Shown here piece after piece: positions 22,401 to 34,025 of a stretch of 64,000 nt of DNA. A program made the translations under genes and the position numbers. The DNA is taken from positions 908,501-972,500 of the forward strand of contig NC_064035.1 of the NCBI RefSeq assembly GCF_932526225.1, read 5' to 3'. Under the pieces are notes generated by a model. That model searched no databases. It was not told where the DNA came from and saw only the letters and a program-made list of their open reading frames with translations. Origin of the DNA: Nematostella vectensis (lineage: Eukaryota > Cnidaria > Anthozoa > Actiniaria > Edwardsiidae). How positions within the stretch are numbered: position 1 is the stretch's first letter; each line of letters begins with the position of its first letter.

Positions 22401-24718
22401 TGCTTATCTAGCCGGCTCTGTGCTTATCTAGCAGTCTCCGTTCTTATCTAGCCGGCTCCGTGCTTATCTAGCCGGCTCCGTGCTTATCTAGCAGGCTCCG
22501 TGCTTATCTAGCCGGCTCTGTGCTTATCTAGCCGGCTCTGTGCTTATTTAGCAGGCTCCGTGCTTATCTAGCCGGCTCTGTGCTTATCTAGCCGGCTCCG
22601 TGCTTATCTAGCCAGCTCCGTGCTTATCTAGCCAGCTCCGTGCTTATCTAGCCAGCTCTGTGCTTATCTAGCCAGCTCTGTGCTTATTTAGCAGGCTCCG
22701 TGCTTATCTAGCCGGCTCTGTGCTTATCTAGCCGGCTCTGTGCTTATCTAGCCGGCTCCGTGCTTATCTAGCCGGCTCCGTGCTTATCTAGCCAGCTCCG
22801 TGCTTATCTAGCCGGCTCTGTGCTTATCTAGCCGGCTCCCTGCTTAACTAGCTTGCTCCGTGCTTATCTAGCCGGCTCCGTGCTTATCTAGCCGGCTCCG
22901 TGCTTATCTAGCCGGCTCCGTGTTTATCTAGCCAGCTCCGTGCTTATCTAGCCGGCTCCCTGCTTATCTAGCTTGCTCCGTGCTTATCTAGCCGGCTCTG
23001 TGCTTATCTAGCCGGCTCCGTGTTTATCTAGGTTGCTCCGTGCTTATCTAGCCGGCTCCGTGCTTTTCTAGCCGCCTAGCTTTGTTTGCCAGAAGCTTAC
23101 GGTCTAATTTTCAGTTGAGGCTTGGCCGCTTTGCCATATTAAGGCTGAATGTTCTCAGATGATCTTTTATTTCAGTGTTTATAAAGATTTAATACCCATG
23201 TAGTATTAGAAAGAAAATTAAACAAACGATCAATAACGGTAGTATTTAAGGTTGTTATTATGAACAAAATTTGATTCTGCATTTTTAGAACGCATCACAC
23301 TAAGAAAACAGTATTTTGCTGCTATCTTAGCCTCGACATTTTCTTGGCATGTTCTTAGAATTTACTGAAATCTCGGCTGGATGTTCTTAGAAAAACGTTT
23401 CTTTAAAAAAAAAAAGTAGGTGCGAGGCCCTAACCTCGTCCAAATCGTGGCACTTAGCTTTGCTTGACATAAAACTAAGAACCATGCTAAAGGTTCTGGA
23501 ATACGGGTATCATTAACTCTATTACGCAATGAGTAGCAATTTAACGTTGACAGTGGGAACGAGGGTGGGGCTGGGCTTCCTTCTAGCACGGACAGCTTTG
23601 AAAACAGACAATGGAGAACCATGTTGCAGCTTCTTAACATTCTCACCTGTTCTCTTTTTTTCCTTTCTTTTTTTTTTTGCAGAACTATGCTGAAGCCATG
23701 GATAAGAATTGGAGACAGTGGGACTTGGAGTCGACGGCTAGGCTCCTTGCGCGTCGGTTTGCCAACAGCTTCGTGTGGGTGATCCGCCCCTCGCGCTACC
23801 ACAAAGACACGTTTTCCTGTTATAATAACTTTACTGAGGGAGACATGTTCGGAGTGCCAGACCACAGGAATACCGAGTACGGCGCTTTAAGACATCTGAA
23901 GGCTCTTATAAATGCTGGCGTCAAGCAAAGTAAGAGTTATTAAGAATCCTCATTTATTTATAAGTAATGATAATGAATATGCGTAATGCGAATCCCCTTT
24001 CAGGAAAGCTGAATTACAGGATTCGGTCGAACGTGAAGAAAAAAAATAAATAGCTTGGTATAAATATATGGAATGTTTTATAGTTCTATAGATAATTATT
24101 ATAAACACAGGTATAAACGCTCACCTCTGTTTAGAGCTTAATTTATATGCAATATTCATCCCTTGTAAAACTTGTAAAACTTAAAATATTTATTTCTACA
24201 GGAAGCCCGTTGTATGCAACAAGTCGGCACTTTGCCTTGACCAGTTTTTCTTCATTTTTCTTGTTTTTTTTTTTCTAGTTTTAGACATCGCTGATGGCGA
24301 GGAGGATGCCACTCATGATTTTCCCATCCTCCTCGTGGGGTTTAGTAAAGGCTGTGTCGTGCTTAACCAGATCACGCATGAGCTCACGGGAATGACCGCT
24401 GGCGTAGATTCAAGCTTGAACGATTTTGTGTCTCGTATTAGCACCATGTACTGGCTCGACGGTGGTCACAGCGGCGAAGCAAACACGTGGGTAACGGACG
24501 AAAAGTACCTTTATCATTTAGCCAATCACATCCCGAGCATTCGTGTTCACGTGACTCCTTACCAGGTTAATGACTGGACTCGGCCGTGGATTGGTAAAGA
24601 GCAGCGGCTTTTTGTGGAAAAGCTTAGATCACTTGGGGCAAATATCAAAGTTAAAACTCATTTCCAAGACAAGGAGCCATCGCTTTTTTACCATTTCAAG
24701 CTATTGGAGAACTTCTAG
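19406..24718 (+). CDS. C2orf69: C2orf69-like protein (UPF0565), three exons
   Basis: Homologue of vertebrate C2orf69, a mitochondrion-associated protein with an alpha/beta-hydrolase-like fold; the reaction is not known to me. Exons 19406-19522, 23683-23929 and 24279-24718 (804 nt, 267 aa, stop TAG 24716-24718); frame is kept across both introns. Family motifs: VVFFPGDVQNY across the first junction, then WSLE-like WDLESTARLLARRF, FSCYNNF...NMFG-like DMFGVP, LVGFSKGCVVLNQ (GxSxG nucleophile-like motif, about residue 140), MYWLDGGHSG..NTWVT, HVTPYQV and WIGKE. It is shorter than the human protein (385 aa), mostly by lacking the N-terminal extension and a central insert, so an upstream start or exon is possible. 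The ATG at 19406 is the first in frame. Intron 1 holds a 3-kb 20-bp satellite. Confidence 0.88.
20090..23080 (+). repeat. 20-bp minisatellite, about 150 copies (C2orf69 intron 1)
   Basis: Unit TCTAGCCGGCTCCGTGCTTA in almost unbroken 20-bp phase. Common variants are GCATA for GCTTA, CCAGC/CTGCC/CAGGC for CCGGC and CTCTG for CTCCG. A marker block in which CCGCCTAGTAAAGCTGGC interrupts the phase recurs near 20192, 21005 and 21197. Variant order shows that large blocks have been duplicated. It has no spacers of differing sequence, so it is not a CRISPR array. Confidence 0.97.
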
Positions 24719-25505
24719 GGAACCTATAATATGACAGGAAACGACGTGGATGTCTATAGAAAGGCTGGGATTATAGAACTTATAGCTTACATGATTTCAT
24801 GGGGTGGCACAATTCAATTCACGATTGGTTACTTTTTAGTATTCGCAATTTTCTACAAAAGGGTCAGTAGACATTTTTTCCGAGTGGTTTTTGATTGTGT
24901 GCTCTAAGCCAATCGTATTTTGATTACAGGATTCCTTGTAGATCTCTATGTTTGTTTGTTTAATTAAGCTTGTATTATATATGGTATATCCCACATACGC
25001 GATTACCATCTTCTAAATTCCAACGAAACCTCAGGTTAATCACTGAATTATTTTCACAACATATTTTATTAATCCTTGTGTTCTGGTCAAGGTAAAAAAA
25101 ATACGAGTGCAACAAATATACTGAATTCAAATTTTCCATTAAAGAGCATGTCTTTTGGACAAATAAAATCAACACAACTATAATCATTAAAATTGTTTTT
25201 GATGCATTACTTCAAAATCTTCGTGGTGACGTTGAACGCCGCACGCCATGTTAGATGTTTCCAGTAACCCCTGGCATTTACTTCTAGCGTATTTCACAAG
25301 CTCATTTCCCTCATTCTTGTTTTAATCTCCCGACTTTTACTCTAGTGTGAGAAGAAAGCCGCCATTTTTCGCTCCCTGCTCAATACTGAGTCACAAACAG
25401 CATCCATTCCCATCGTCATGGACATGACAAAGAAGTGATGTTTGTTCGGCGATAAGATGCATTCACAAAAATGAATGCATCTTACCAGCTCGGATACACA
25501 TTTGC
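24719..25505. other. 3' flank of the C2orf69-like gene
   Basis: Probable 3' UTR and intergenic DNA. An AATAAA lies at about 25162-25167. A perfect 13-bp inverted repeat (TAAGATGCATTCA / TGAATGCATCTTA, 25453-25484) with a 6-nt loop forms a hairpin. No gene is seen. Confidence 0.5.
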
Positions 25506-26357
25506 CCGGGGGGGGGGGGGGTACTCAGCTTTTATTTGGGTATAGGGGTGCCCTGGGGGTTTTGAAACCTGACCCTGTTTAGGACAACACGCTTGATTTC
25601 AGGACCCTGTTTAGGACAAATAATAATGACACAATTAAGTTATAACTTCTTTATTGGGTAAAAACGCATCCTTAAGACACGTTTAATCAACCATTAAACT
25701 CCAATTACTTTAGTCTAGAAAAATGCTGTCATATATCTATTAAATCTACATTAAATATTATATTATTAAATATATCTACAAAATAGAATGTTAAATGATC
25801 AATTTGATAACTGGGTGCAAAAACAGCAGTGCAAGGTTGCTACAACAGAAATGTAAACTGAAACTCTTAACATACCATTAAATGTACATCGTATTATATA
25901 CACTAAATACAATTTGATATCAATAACAATTTGCAATGTCATAACTAAACACTTTATAGTATAGCTATTTCCACATTACTTCCGACATTACTTGGTCTCC
26001 CTGGATATTTCTCGCACAACACAATTCTTTAGGCGATCGCATAAAACCTAGGCCGGGTTTAAATTCGTTCGATACTTTTTCGCGGCAGTCGCAAAATCGA
26101 TATCGCAGAACCAAGCACCCTGTTAGCACGTGAGAGCAAGCAAGGCAATCAGATCGGCGGCGGGATCAGCGGTTACGAGTTTTAGCAACGCAACCAAATC
26201 AGTACCCTGTTTAGGACAGCCTTGCTTAAAATTATGTACCCTGTTCAGGACAGAGAGGCCTGAAATGTATACCCTGTTTAGGACAGAGGTCAAAAACCAT
26301 ACCCTGTCCAGCGGCACGTCCCCGTATATACCCCATATCAGGGAGTAGACACCTCCC
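25506..26357. mobile_element. Probable non-autonomous DNA element with repeated CCCTGTTTAGGACA motifs
   Basis: Left end: a 14-nt G run, TACTCAGC, then GGGTATAGGGGTGCC. The right end on the other strand reads GGGAGGTGTCTACTCCCTG then GGGGTATATACGGGGACGTG, a diverged inverted counterpart. ACCCTGTTTAGGACA or a close variant appears twice near the left end and about four times near the right (26204-26310). The interior is AT-rich and non-coding. Boundaries are approximate and no target duplication was identified. Confidence 0.55.
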
Positions 26358-28815
26358 TCTACTTAACATTGTATTCCAGGGTTCTAGTAATCTAAAGTGT
26401 CCTGGAGAGAGTTCCATAAGTTTGAGTAAGAAAAAGCGTGTAGGCCATACGGTTTTCTTGGTTATTTGCAAATGGCAAATATTGGGGGCTTAGCTGGGTT
26501 TGGATTCCAAGTCTGGTGTTTATATTTTCCTTAAAGTATGTTATTCATGCAAAATTCAAGTTTACTTCCTTTCGGGTTTAAGCGCAGGCCGTAGCCGCCT
26601 TTATGTGTGTGTTTGTTTTCCCGCGGGTTCTTTGTTAGCTAAGTTTCTAATATTATGAAATGCAAACACCACCACGATTATGTGAAGGGAAAATCTCGCA
26701 GTATTGCTGGACCCAGCCAAGTGTTGTACTTTTTGCGCGTTTCATAATACGCTGTTTACCCATTCACACCATTTACTGTGGTTTACTTTCTCTAACGATG
26801 TTTGCACGGGGCTTGAGGGGGGCTAGCATTTTAGTGGATGTGTTCTTATAAAAGCTCGTTATTTTTCACTTTACTATGACTTTTTAGAAAGCATGTTGCG
26901 ACAACCCACCAAATTATGTCAGAATCCCATATATGAGCGTTCCTGACTCGTTTGACACTGTTGTTTTGGTTCCATTTGAATATTTTGAAATATTATATTT
27001 TGGAAAGTACTGGTGCTCTTTTAAAAGTTGGATTAATTCCACAGTTATTTGTCTCACTGAATGAAATGTACATCTTATTTACATTGATTTTTTTACCGCA
27101 CTGAAAGATTCGTTACAGAAGTCGATTTCAGAGTCTTTAAAGAAAGTTTTTTAAGATTTTTCGTGATTTGCTACTTTGACTGTATCGAAGTCATAACATG
27201 AGCCGTTGTGGATTCAGTGGTTCAACACAGAACTATTTGGTTTCCGGCTGGTGTTTTGTTTATACAATAATCTCACTCTGCGAACGTACAAGCCGATCAA
27301 ATGACCATAGCTAAATGTCAAGCGTGCTAGTTTGCACGTAATTTTCCCGTATCATAGTTCACTATATGCTGAAGCGGACCCAAATGCGTCAACATTTTAT
27401 TTTGGGCTTTTTTCCCTTTTTCCCCTTTTCAATAAATTAGAAAAGCAGAGCTAATTAAGCTCGTGCGGATGCCCGGAGAATACAATTTTCTTTTTGGGGA
27501 AAATAATTAGCTTGACATGTCTGATTACAAAAAAAAAACAATTTCCTTACCCGCAAACCAGTCAATTTTTTTTATGATTATCAAACAAATCATTGCTTAT
27601 TCTTCCTCTGCTAATGAAATTGTGCGTCTTCGATGTGGCTTTTTTATTTTCGTATGTATGATTTATTCACAAATTGTGTTTTTAGACCACAAATAGATAT
27701 AAATGTTCCACAGGGAACTAGTTGATAACTTTACACACACAAGGAGCGACCCTTGAGCACGGCAGCACGGCGACGTCTTTTAAAAACATGTCCAGCTAAA
27801 ATACTTGAACTTTGAAAAGTTCGCATATTACACTTCTGTTGCATTCTATTTATTATTTGAACGTCATTAAACAGCCACTAACAGTAGGTATATATTTCAG
27901 TAGCTTTTTTTAACAATGTTTCAAGGCCTTTGAAAATGTTTGTTGTTTTGAACCTTGAGGGATAGAGCATTTTTCATCTTTTTGTGTAAAAAGTGATTTC
28001 TACCTCATAATGGGGCATTAAAGAATCTACATTTGAAATTAAATTGTCTATAATACTAAATAACGATAAAAGCAAATTTCAGGCAGTAATTTTCTGTAAG
28101 ATTCAGTATCAAATAGTGGCATTTAAAGGTCGAGGAGCAACACCTATTGATCAAACCTTTTTGATCAATGAAATCTAAAGACATTTCGCGTCAAGTTTTC
28201 GGATTATTATACGTTTTTAAAAGAGAAGGTATGTCTTTTAGTATTGTTGATATTATCTCCCAAACGTGACATACTCTCAACATTCTCTCTATTTACTATT
28301 ATATATTTCCTACTAAGTATCTTTTAACTATAGATGCAACCTTATTCAGATAGAGGGGTCTCGCTTAAAGGAGTATAAGGATCAATAGCCCGTTTGACAT
28401 CTAGAGCGACTACTGTTCAAGTTTTGTCTTCAAAAAGATTTGATAAAATTACTCTTCCTTAACTTTGAAAACTTTGAAGCATAAATGTTTGTCTGGGACG
28501 TAAAAAATGTTTTTATGCCTGATGTTCAACTTCACCCTTTTCATTTAACGCGTTCATAGCCAATAAAAGATGTTCCTTCCATTCTAATTTATCACTAAAT
28601 TCTTCTTGAGCTGGGGTTCGTGCCCGGATTAGAACATTCTTAGTCTTTTGCAGATTGTTCCTTTTTAGATATTAACAAGATGATGCTTTTAAAATGCAAC
28701 CACAAGATTATACGATGGCTATCCTATATAAGAATATAGCAAAGCTAATTTGTTTGGTAGCGTTTGAAGATATTTGTTAATTCGTTCCATTGGTGTCGCT
28801 GGCGCACGCGGAGTG
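26358..28815. other. Intergenic region, nothing recognised
   Basis: About 2.4 kb of AT-rich sequence between the convergent C2orf69-like and esterase genes. I find no exon chains, RNA genes or clear transposon ends. The 3' UTR of the esterase gene should lie at its right end. Confidence 0.5.
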
Positions 28816-30576
28816 CTATCCTGGCCTAAGTGTCGACAACATGCCTGCAAGAGATGCCAGTAAAGCGCCCCATAGCAAACCGCTTAACCCTTCGGACCCG
28901 CTTCTCGATTCTGAAACTCGTATATCCAGCTTTTGTCGACTCACAAGCCCAGGGAAATACTCGTTCCAGAATGCCATCCGTGCGGGATGAAACTTGCTAG
29001 CCAATACCACGTTCGGTTGAATCTTGAGATACGCCTTGTTTGATGTGTTGAACCTTTCCCAGTTTGTGCCGTGTACCGGCGACGGTGTAGGGTTGCCATA
29101 CTTGGCGAAGTTCACGAACATGGTGACGAGCATATCGCTCACATTCCGGTCTTGTTCGTCATAGATGTGCTGCTGTGCACTTAAAAGGGGAACACCGAAC
29201 TTGTAAGCGGTCGTATCGCCATGAACCACGCCCATCCACGCGGGCTTTTTGTGCCTCCGCGATCGGTGCGTGAACTCAAACATGTACGTAGGCGCGCCGT
29301 GCTTGCTGTGGAGTGTAAGGGAAGCGTGGGTTGGAGCAATTACGAACGAGTCGCTAAGCATTTCGATCATTTTTTTACGTATTTTGTTACTGTCTTTTTT
29401 GTCCAACCATGGAGTGTACTGGAAGAGCAGTGCGTCTAAGGAGACTTTGTCCGGCATCGAGTTGGAGTAGAACTCCATCCTAAGGAAATGTTGTGCGAAG
29501 TTTCGCATGCCTTCCATCGTGTATTTAACCCTCGCGTTTTCCAGTAGAAATGAGCCTTCATGCGACACGAATCCTGACAATAGTGGCACTCTGTGGAAGT
29601 CGCCTTGTTCGCGCAGTCGGTGCGGATCGTCGGGAAGAAAAAATCCGTCAATAATAGGCTTCACGAGATTGAAATATGGCTCGAGTTTGGAGCTTGGCAT
29701 TTCGCGCAAGCACTCCAGCATTGCGGAGGACGAATCAAAATTGCACTCTAGCTCTTCTGCTACCGTCTTTTTTACGTAGTTGACAACGACATCGTTAGGC
29801 AACAAAGCGAACGGCGAGAATTCCACGCCACTCACTGCGATTGCTCTCTGGAACAACCCCTTGGAAAGAGGAGACATCAGGTGAAGACCGACACTCGCCC
29901 CTCCTGCACTCTCACCCATGATCGTGATGTTGTTAGGCTCCCCGCCGAAGTTAAAGATATTCCTCTTGGTCCATTGAAGCGCTTCGACCTGATCTAGAAG
30001 GCCTGCGTTTCCTGGTGCTTCTGCGTCCCCTGTGGTCAGAAACCCAAAGATTCCCAATCGATACTGGACAGTTACAAGAACTATGCCTCTGAGCGGCAGA
30101 AATTCCCCGGGAGTTACGTCACGAATCGGAGTTCCAGCAAAGAAGCCTCCGCCGTGAATATAGAAGATCACAGGATAGTGCGTTCCGTCAGGGTTGATAG
30201 AGGGAGTGTAGATATTCAAGTACAAACAGTCCTCGCTAAATCTTTTCTCCGTGAACGTCGGCCAAGCGTTGTTGATCGAACCTCCATAGTGTCTATAGCT
30301 TTGCGTACAAATATCCTTGAACTCCGTTGCCTCGTAGATAGAAGGCGCCCATGACCGCGGAGGAATCGGGCCGTTGAAGCGCAAGTTCTTCACTGGTGGT
30401 TCCGCATAAGGAACTCCAAGAAACTTGTACACCGTGTCGACGTTGTCTTCGCTCTTTGCGTCGAACTGTTGCCTGAGTCCACGGACGTAGCCTTGTTTTG
30501 TACGAACGAGTGACGCGCTAGCTGTTATACCAAGCCGCAGAAAAACAGTCAACATCAGCCCACGCAGCAAAACCAT
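28816..30576 (-). CDS. Carboxylesterase/cholinesterase-like protein, intronless coding region
   Basis: Type-B carboxylesterase (alpha/beta hydrolase), 586 aa from the ATG at 30574-30576; the frame stays open a further 18 codons upstream without an ATG. Residues 1-21 (MVLLRGLMLTVFLRLGITASA) look like a signal peptide. Motifs: GVPYAEPP, EDCLYLNIYTP, oxyanion HGGGF (about residue 140), GESAGG with the nucleophile Ser (about 217-222), acid Glu in SHEGSF (about 337) and His in GVVHGD (about 449). The triad is complete, so it should be an active hydrolase rather than a neuroligin-like adhesion protein. The C-terminal hydrophobic stretch (GLLWGALLASLAGMLSTL) after a Ser/Gly-rich segment suits a GPI-anchor signal or membrane segment. 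Substrate is unknown; acetylcholinesterase is possible but not shown. A donor-like AAGGTGAGT upstream on this strand (about 30760) suggests a spliced 5' UTR. Confidence 0.9.
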   Translation of the reverse strand: MVLLRGLMLTVFLRLGITASASLVRTKQGYVRGLRQQFDAKSEDNVDTVYKFLGVPYAEPPVKNLRFNGPIPPRSWAPSIYEATEFKDICTQSYRHYGGSINNAWPTFTEKRFSEDCLYLNIYTPSINPDGTHYPVIFYIHGGGFFAGTPIRDVTPGEFLPLRGIVLVTVQYRLGIFGFLTTGDAEAPGNAGLLDQVEALQWTKRNIFNFGGEPNNITIMGESAGGASVGLHLMSPLSKGLFQRAIAVSGVEFSPFALLPNDVVVNYVKKTVAEELECNFDSSSAMLECLREMPSSKLEPYFNLVKPIIDGFFLPDDPHRLREQGDFHRVPLLSGFVSHEGSFLLENARVKYTMEGMRNFAQHFLRMEFYSNSMPDKVSLDALLFQYTPWLDKKDSNKIRKKMIEMLSDSFVIAPTHASLTLHSKHGAPTYMFEFTHRSRRHKKPAWMGVVHGDTTAYKFGVPLLSAQQHIYDEQDRNVSDMLVTMFVNFAKYGNPTPSPVHGTNWERFNTSNKAYLKIQPNVVLASKFHPARMAFWNEYFPGLVSRQKLDIRVSESRSGSEGLSGLLWGALLASLAGMLSTLRPG

Positions 30577-31858
30577 TCTGACTCTCTGCACAGCTCTTAG
30601 TTCGGATTGCACAAGTTCTCGCTCTGCCAATCCCTAACAGCCCCCGAAGCAATGCGCAAGCAGGCTTGACACAATTCCGGCCGAGTCCCTGTTCGATTAA
30701 GAGATGATGAGATGAGAAAAGTTGAGTTGAAATAGCAATAAGATAAGGTAATACTCACCTTTACTTCAGTTAGCTCAGCGATTTGCAATTGGTGGAAGTC
30801 GGTGAGTGGACGATGTTTTATACGATTCTGATCACAGAAGGAGATCAACGCATGGTTTACACACAGGAAATGACCCAAAGGGCGCGCTAAGTTAAAGCGA
30901 GCATAAAGAGAAAAAACATCAACTCAAATTCAATTTAGCAAATTAAAATAACAGAAGCAATACGATACGCGTAACCGTTTCCCATCAGGCCGATTGTTAT
31001 TGCGAATTGCTTGTGTTTGGGAATAACTTCCGGACTTACATTATCAACCTTTGCTAATAAACGTTTTTTGTCAGCGTATTGAAGACATTCTGAAGTGAGG
31101 CCAATAGCTCATAAAGTACGATTACAAACTTATTCACTAATCACGATACACATTCATCGTCATGTCTTAAGCATACGAAATGATAATGCGAAAACATGAT
31201 GCGTGCGACAAGCGCCCTACGATGGACCTACGAAATCATAACAAAAAATCGGGGGTAATTATATTGTTTATTGAAAACCACTGTGTCGATTTCTCGTGAA
31301 TAATACCCTCCAAACATTTATGCTGAAAATCAAATATTTTCATATGGCCATCAAGGCTATTATGATTTAATTGCAGTGTTTTGCTTGTTCATCTCCCATC
31401 CCTTTCTATTTAACGTAATCGAGCGTCTGCAAACGCCATTAGTGATGAGCTCAGGTCGTTAAGCGATGACACTAGATTATTGTAATCATCTCGCAGCGGT
31501 GCCATTCAAGTGCAAGTGTCATTCATGAACAATATTGTTCTTTTTTTATTTCGTTAAATACTTAGCTATTTATTTCAACCCGTTGACAAAATAAATGGGT
31601 TCAAGTTGTAATGCGTTATTACTTAAATAAATGAGATGCTCCCTCTTACTTTCTTATTTATTAAAATATTTAGTCATTTATTTCTTGACCTTGAGGAATA
31701 AAAAATAAATCCGAGCTTTACTGCGTCATTACCGGGATAAATGCAATGCACGCAGCGTTGACAAAAATCACCGGCATTCGCGCAATTAGCCCTCACGAGT
31801 TGGCAGCTGGATCTCATCCGCCAAGAGAAAACGCAAACAATGATGACACGCAATCACA
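30577..31858. other. 5' flank of the esterase gene and intergenic DNA
   Basis: Contains a likely 5' UTR exon and short intron on the minus strand (donor about 30760, candidate acceptor about 30690), then AT-rich DNA. A degenerate tandem duplication of about 105 bp (about 31548-31750, TATTTATTTC and TAATGCGTTATTAC / TACTGCGTCATTAC) precedes the 30-bp satellite. No other gene is recognised. Confidence 0.45.
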
Positions 31859-33390
31859 TCCTAGGATACTCCGAGTAGAGTAAGAAAATACTAGGATACC
31901 CCGGGTAGAGTAAGGAGATCCTAGGATACCGCGGGTAGAGTAAGAAAATCCTAGGATACCCCGGGTAGAGTAAGGAAATCCTAGGATACCCCGGGTAGAG
32001 TAAGGAAATCCTAGGATACCGCGGGTAGAGTAAGGAAATCCTAGGATACCCCGGGTAGAGTAAGGAAATCCTAGGATATCCCGGGTAGAGGAAGAAAATA
32101 CTAGGATACCCCGGGTAGAGTAAGGAAATCCTAGGGTACTCCGAGTAGAGTAAGGAAATCCTAGGATACCCCGGGTAGAGTAAGGAAATCCTAGGATACC
32201 GCGGGTAGAGTAAGGAAATCCTAGGATACGCCGGGTAGAGTAAGAAAATACTAGGGTACCCCGAGAAGAGTAAGAAAATACTGGGATACCCCGGGTAGAG
32301 TAAGGAGCTCCTAGGATACCCCGTGTAGAGTAAGAAAATACTAGGGTACCCCGAGTAGAGTAAGAAAATCCTAGGATACCGCGAGTAGAGTAAGAAATTA
32401 CTAGGATACCCCGGGTAGAGTAAGGAAATCCTAGGGTACCCCGGGTAGAGTAAGGAAATCCTAGGATACCCCGGGTAGAGTAAGGAGATCCTAGGATACC
32501 GCGGGTACAGTAAGAAAATCCTAGGATACCCCGGGTAGAGTAAGGAAATCCTAGGATATCCCGGGTAGAGGAAGAAAATACTAGGACACCCCGTATGTAG
32601 AGTAAGGAGATCCTAGGATTCTCCGGGTAGAGAATACGGTAATCCCAGGATACCCCGGGTAGAGTAAGGAAATTCTAGGATACTCCGGGTAGAGTAAGGA
32701 AATTCTAGGATACCCCGGGTAGAGTAAGGAGCCCCTAGGATACCCCGTGTAGAGTAAGAAAATACTAGGGTACCCCGAGTAGAGTAAGAAAATACTGGGA
32801 TACCCCGGGTAGAGTAAGGAGCTCCTAGGATACCCCGTGTAGAGTAAGAAAATACTAGGGTACCCCGAGTAGAGTAAGAAAATACTGGGATACCCCGGGT
32901 AGAGTAAGGAGATCCTAGGATACCCCGGGTAGAGTAAGGAGCTCCTAGGATACCCCGTGTAGAGTAAGAAAATACTAGGGTACCCCGAGTAGAGTAAGAA
33001 AATACTGAGATACCCCGGGTAGAGTAAGGAGATCCTAGGATACCCCGTGTAGAGTAAGGAAATCCTAGGATACCCCGAGTAGAGTAAGGAGATCCTAGGA
33101 TACCCCGTGTAGAGTAAGGAAATCCTAGGATACCCCGAGTAGAGTAAGAAAATACCAGGGTACCCCGGGTAGAGTAAGGAGATCCTAGGATACCCCGGGT
33201 AGAGTAAGGAGATCCTAGGATACCCCGTGTAGAGTAAGGAAATCCTAGGGTACTCCGAGTAGAGTAAGGAAATCCTAGGATACCCCGTGTAGAGTAAGGA
33301 AATCCTAGGATACGCCGGGTAGAGTAAGAAATTACTAGGATACCCCGGGTACAGTAAGAAAATTCTAGGATACCCCGGGTAGAGTAAGGA
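31859..33390 (+). repeat. 30-bp minisatellite, about 51 copies
   Basis: Unit ATCCTAGGATACCCCGGGTA then GAGTAAGGAA. It contains the palindromes CCTAGG and CCCGGG. Variants (CTCCGAG, GCGGG, CCGTG, GAGCTC, AAATACT) recur in blocks, showing multi-unit duplication. A two-base insertion at about 32593 shifts the phase. A 272-codon open frame on the minus strand (32581-33399, period LLYPGYPRIS) results from the repeat. Confidence 0.96.
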
Positions 33391-33394
33391 AAGC

Positions 33395-34025
33395 CACAAC
33401 TAACGACAATCCGTAGCGACTAGCGACTTCCCCCTTATCGACTACTCCTAAAGGATACCGACTCCTCGTAATGTCTGCCAACTAACGACAACCCGTAACG
33501 ACTATCGACTTCCGCCTTATCGACTACCCCTTAAGAACAACAACTCCTCGTAACATCTGCCAACTAACGACTACCCCTAAAGATACCGACTCCTCGTAAT
33601 GTCTGCCAACTAACGACAACCCGTAACGACTACCGACTTCCCACCATCGACTACTCCTAAAGAATACCGTCTCCCCGTAACATCTGCCAACTAACGACAA
33701 TCCGTAACGACTACCGACTTCCCACCATCGACTACTCCTAAAGAATACCGTCTCCCCGTAACATCTGCCAACTAATGACAATCCGTAACGACTACCAACT
33801 TCCAACTATCGACTGCTCCTAAAGGATACCGACTCTTCGTAACATCTGCCAACTAACGACTACTACTAAAGAATAACGACTCCTCGTCTGCCAATTAACG
33901 ACAACCGACTAATGACTTTCCGTAACGACTAACAACCAAAGACTCCGACTACCAGCTAGCGATCAGCCAAAACGACTGCCGGCTAAAGACTACCCTAAAC
34001 GACAACCGGTCAACGACTTCCCCAG
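33395..34025 (+). repeat. CGACTA-rich degenerate tandem repeat
   Basis: About seven degenerate copies of an 80-90-bp unit (CGTAACATCTGCCAACTAAC, GACAA, CCGTAACGACTACCGACTTC, C, then ATCGACTACTCCTAAAGAAT and ACCG), itself built of TAACGACTA-like submotifs. It directly follows the 30-bp array. Two units near 33650-33780 are almost identical. The minus-strand open frame at 33524-33805 is a product of the repeat. Confidence 0.9.

Noticed and set aside
20090-23080. Possible CRISPR-like or other spaced repeat array
   Set aside because: Units are directly adjacent 20-mers without unique spacers, in a eukaryotic intron.
30577-30630. An 18-residue N-terminal extension of the esterase
   Set aside because: The frame is open but has no ATG; the ATG at 30576 is followed by a good signal peptide.
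32581-33399. 272-codon minus-strand frame with a 10-residue period
   Set aside because: It follows the 30-bp satellite exactly and begins and ends within it or its edge; no signal of a real gene.
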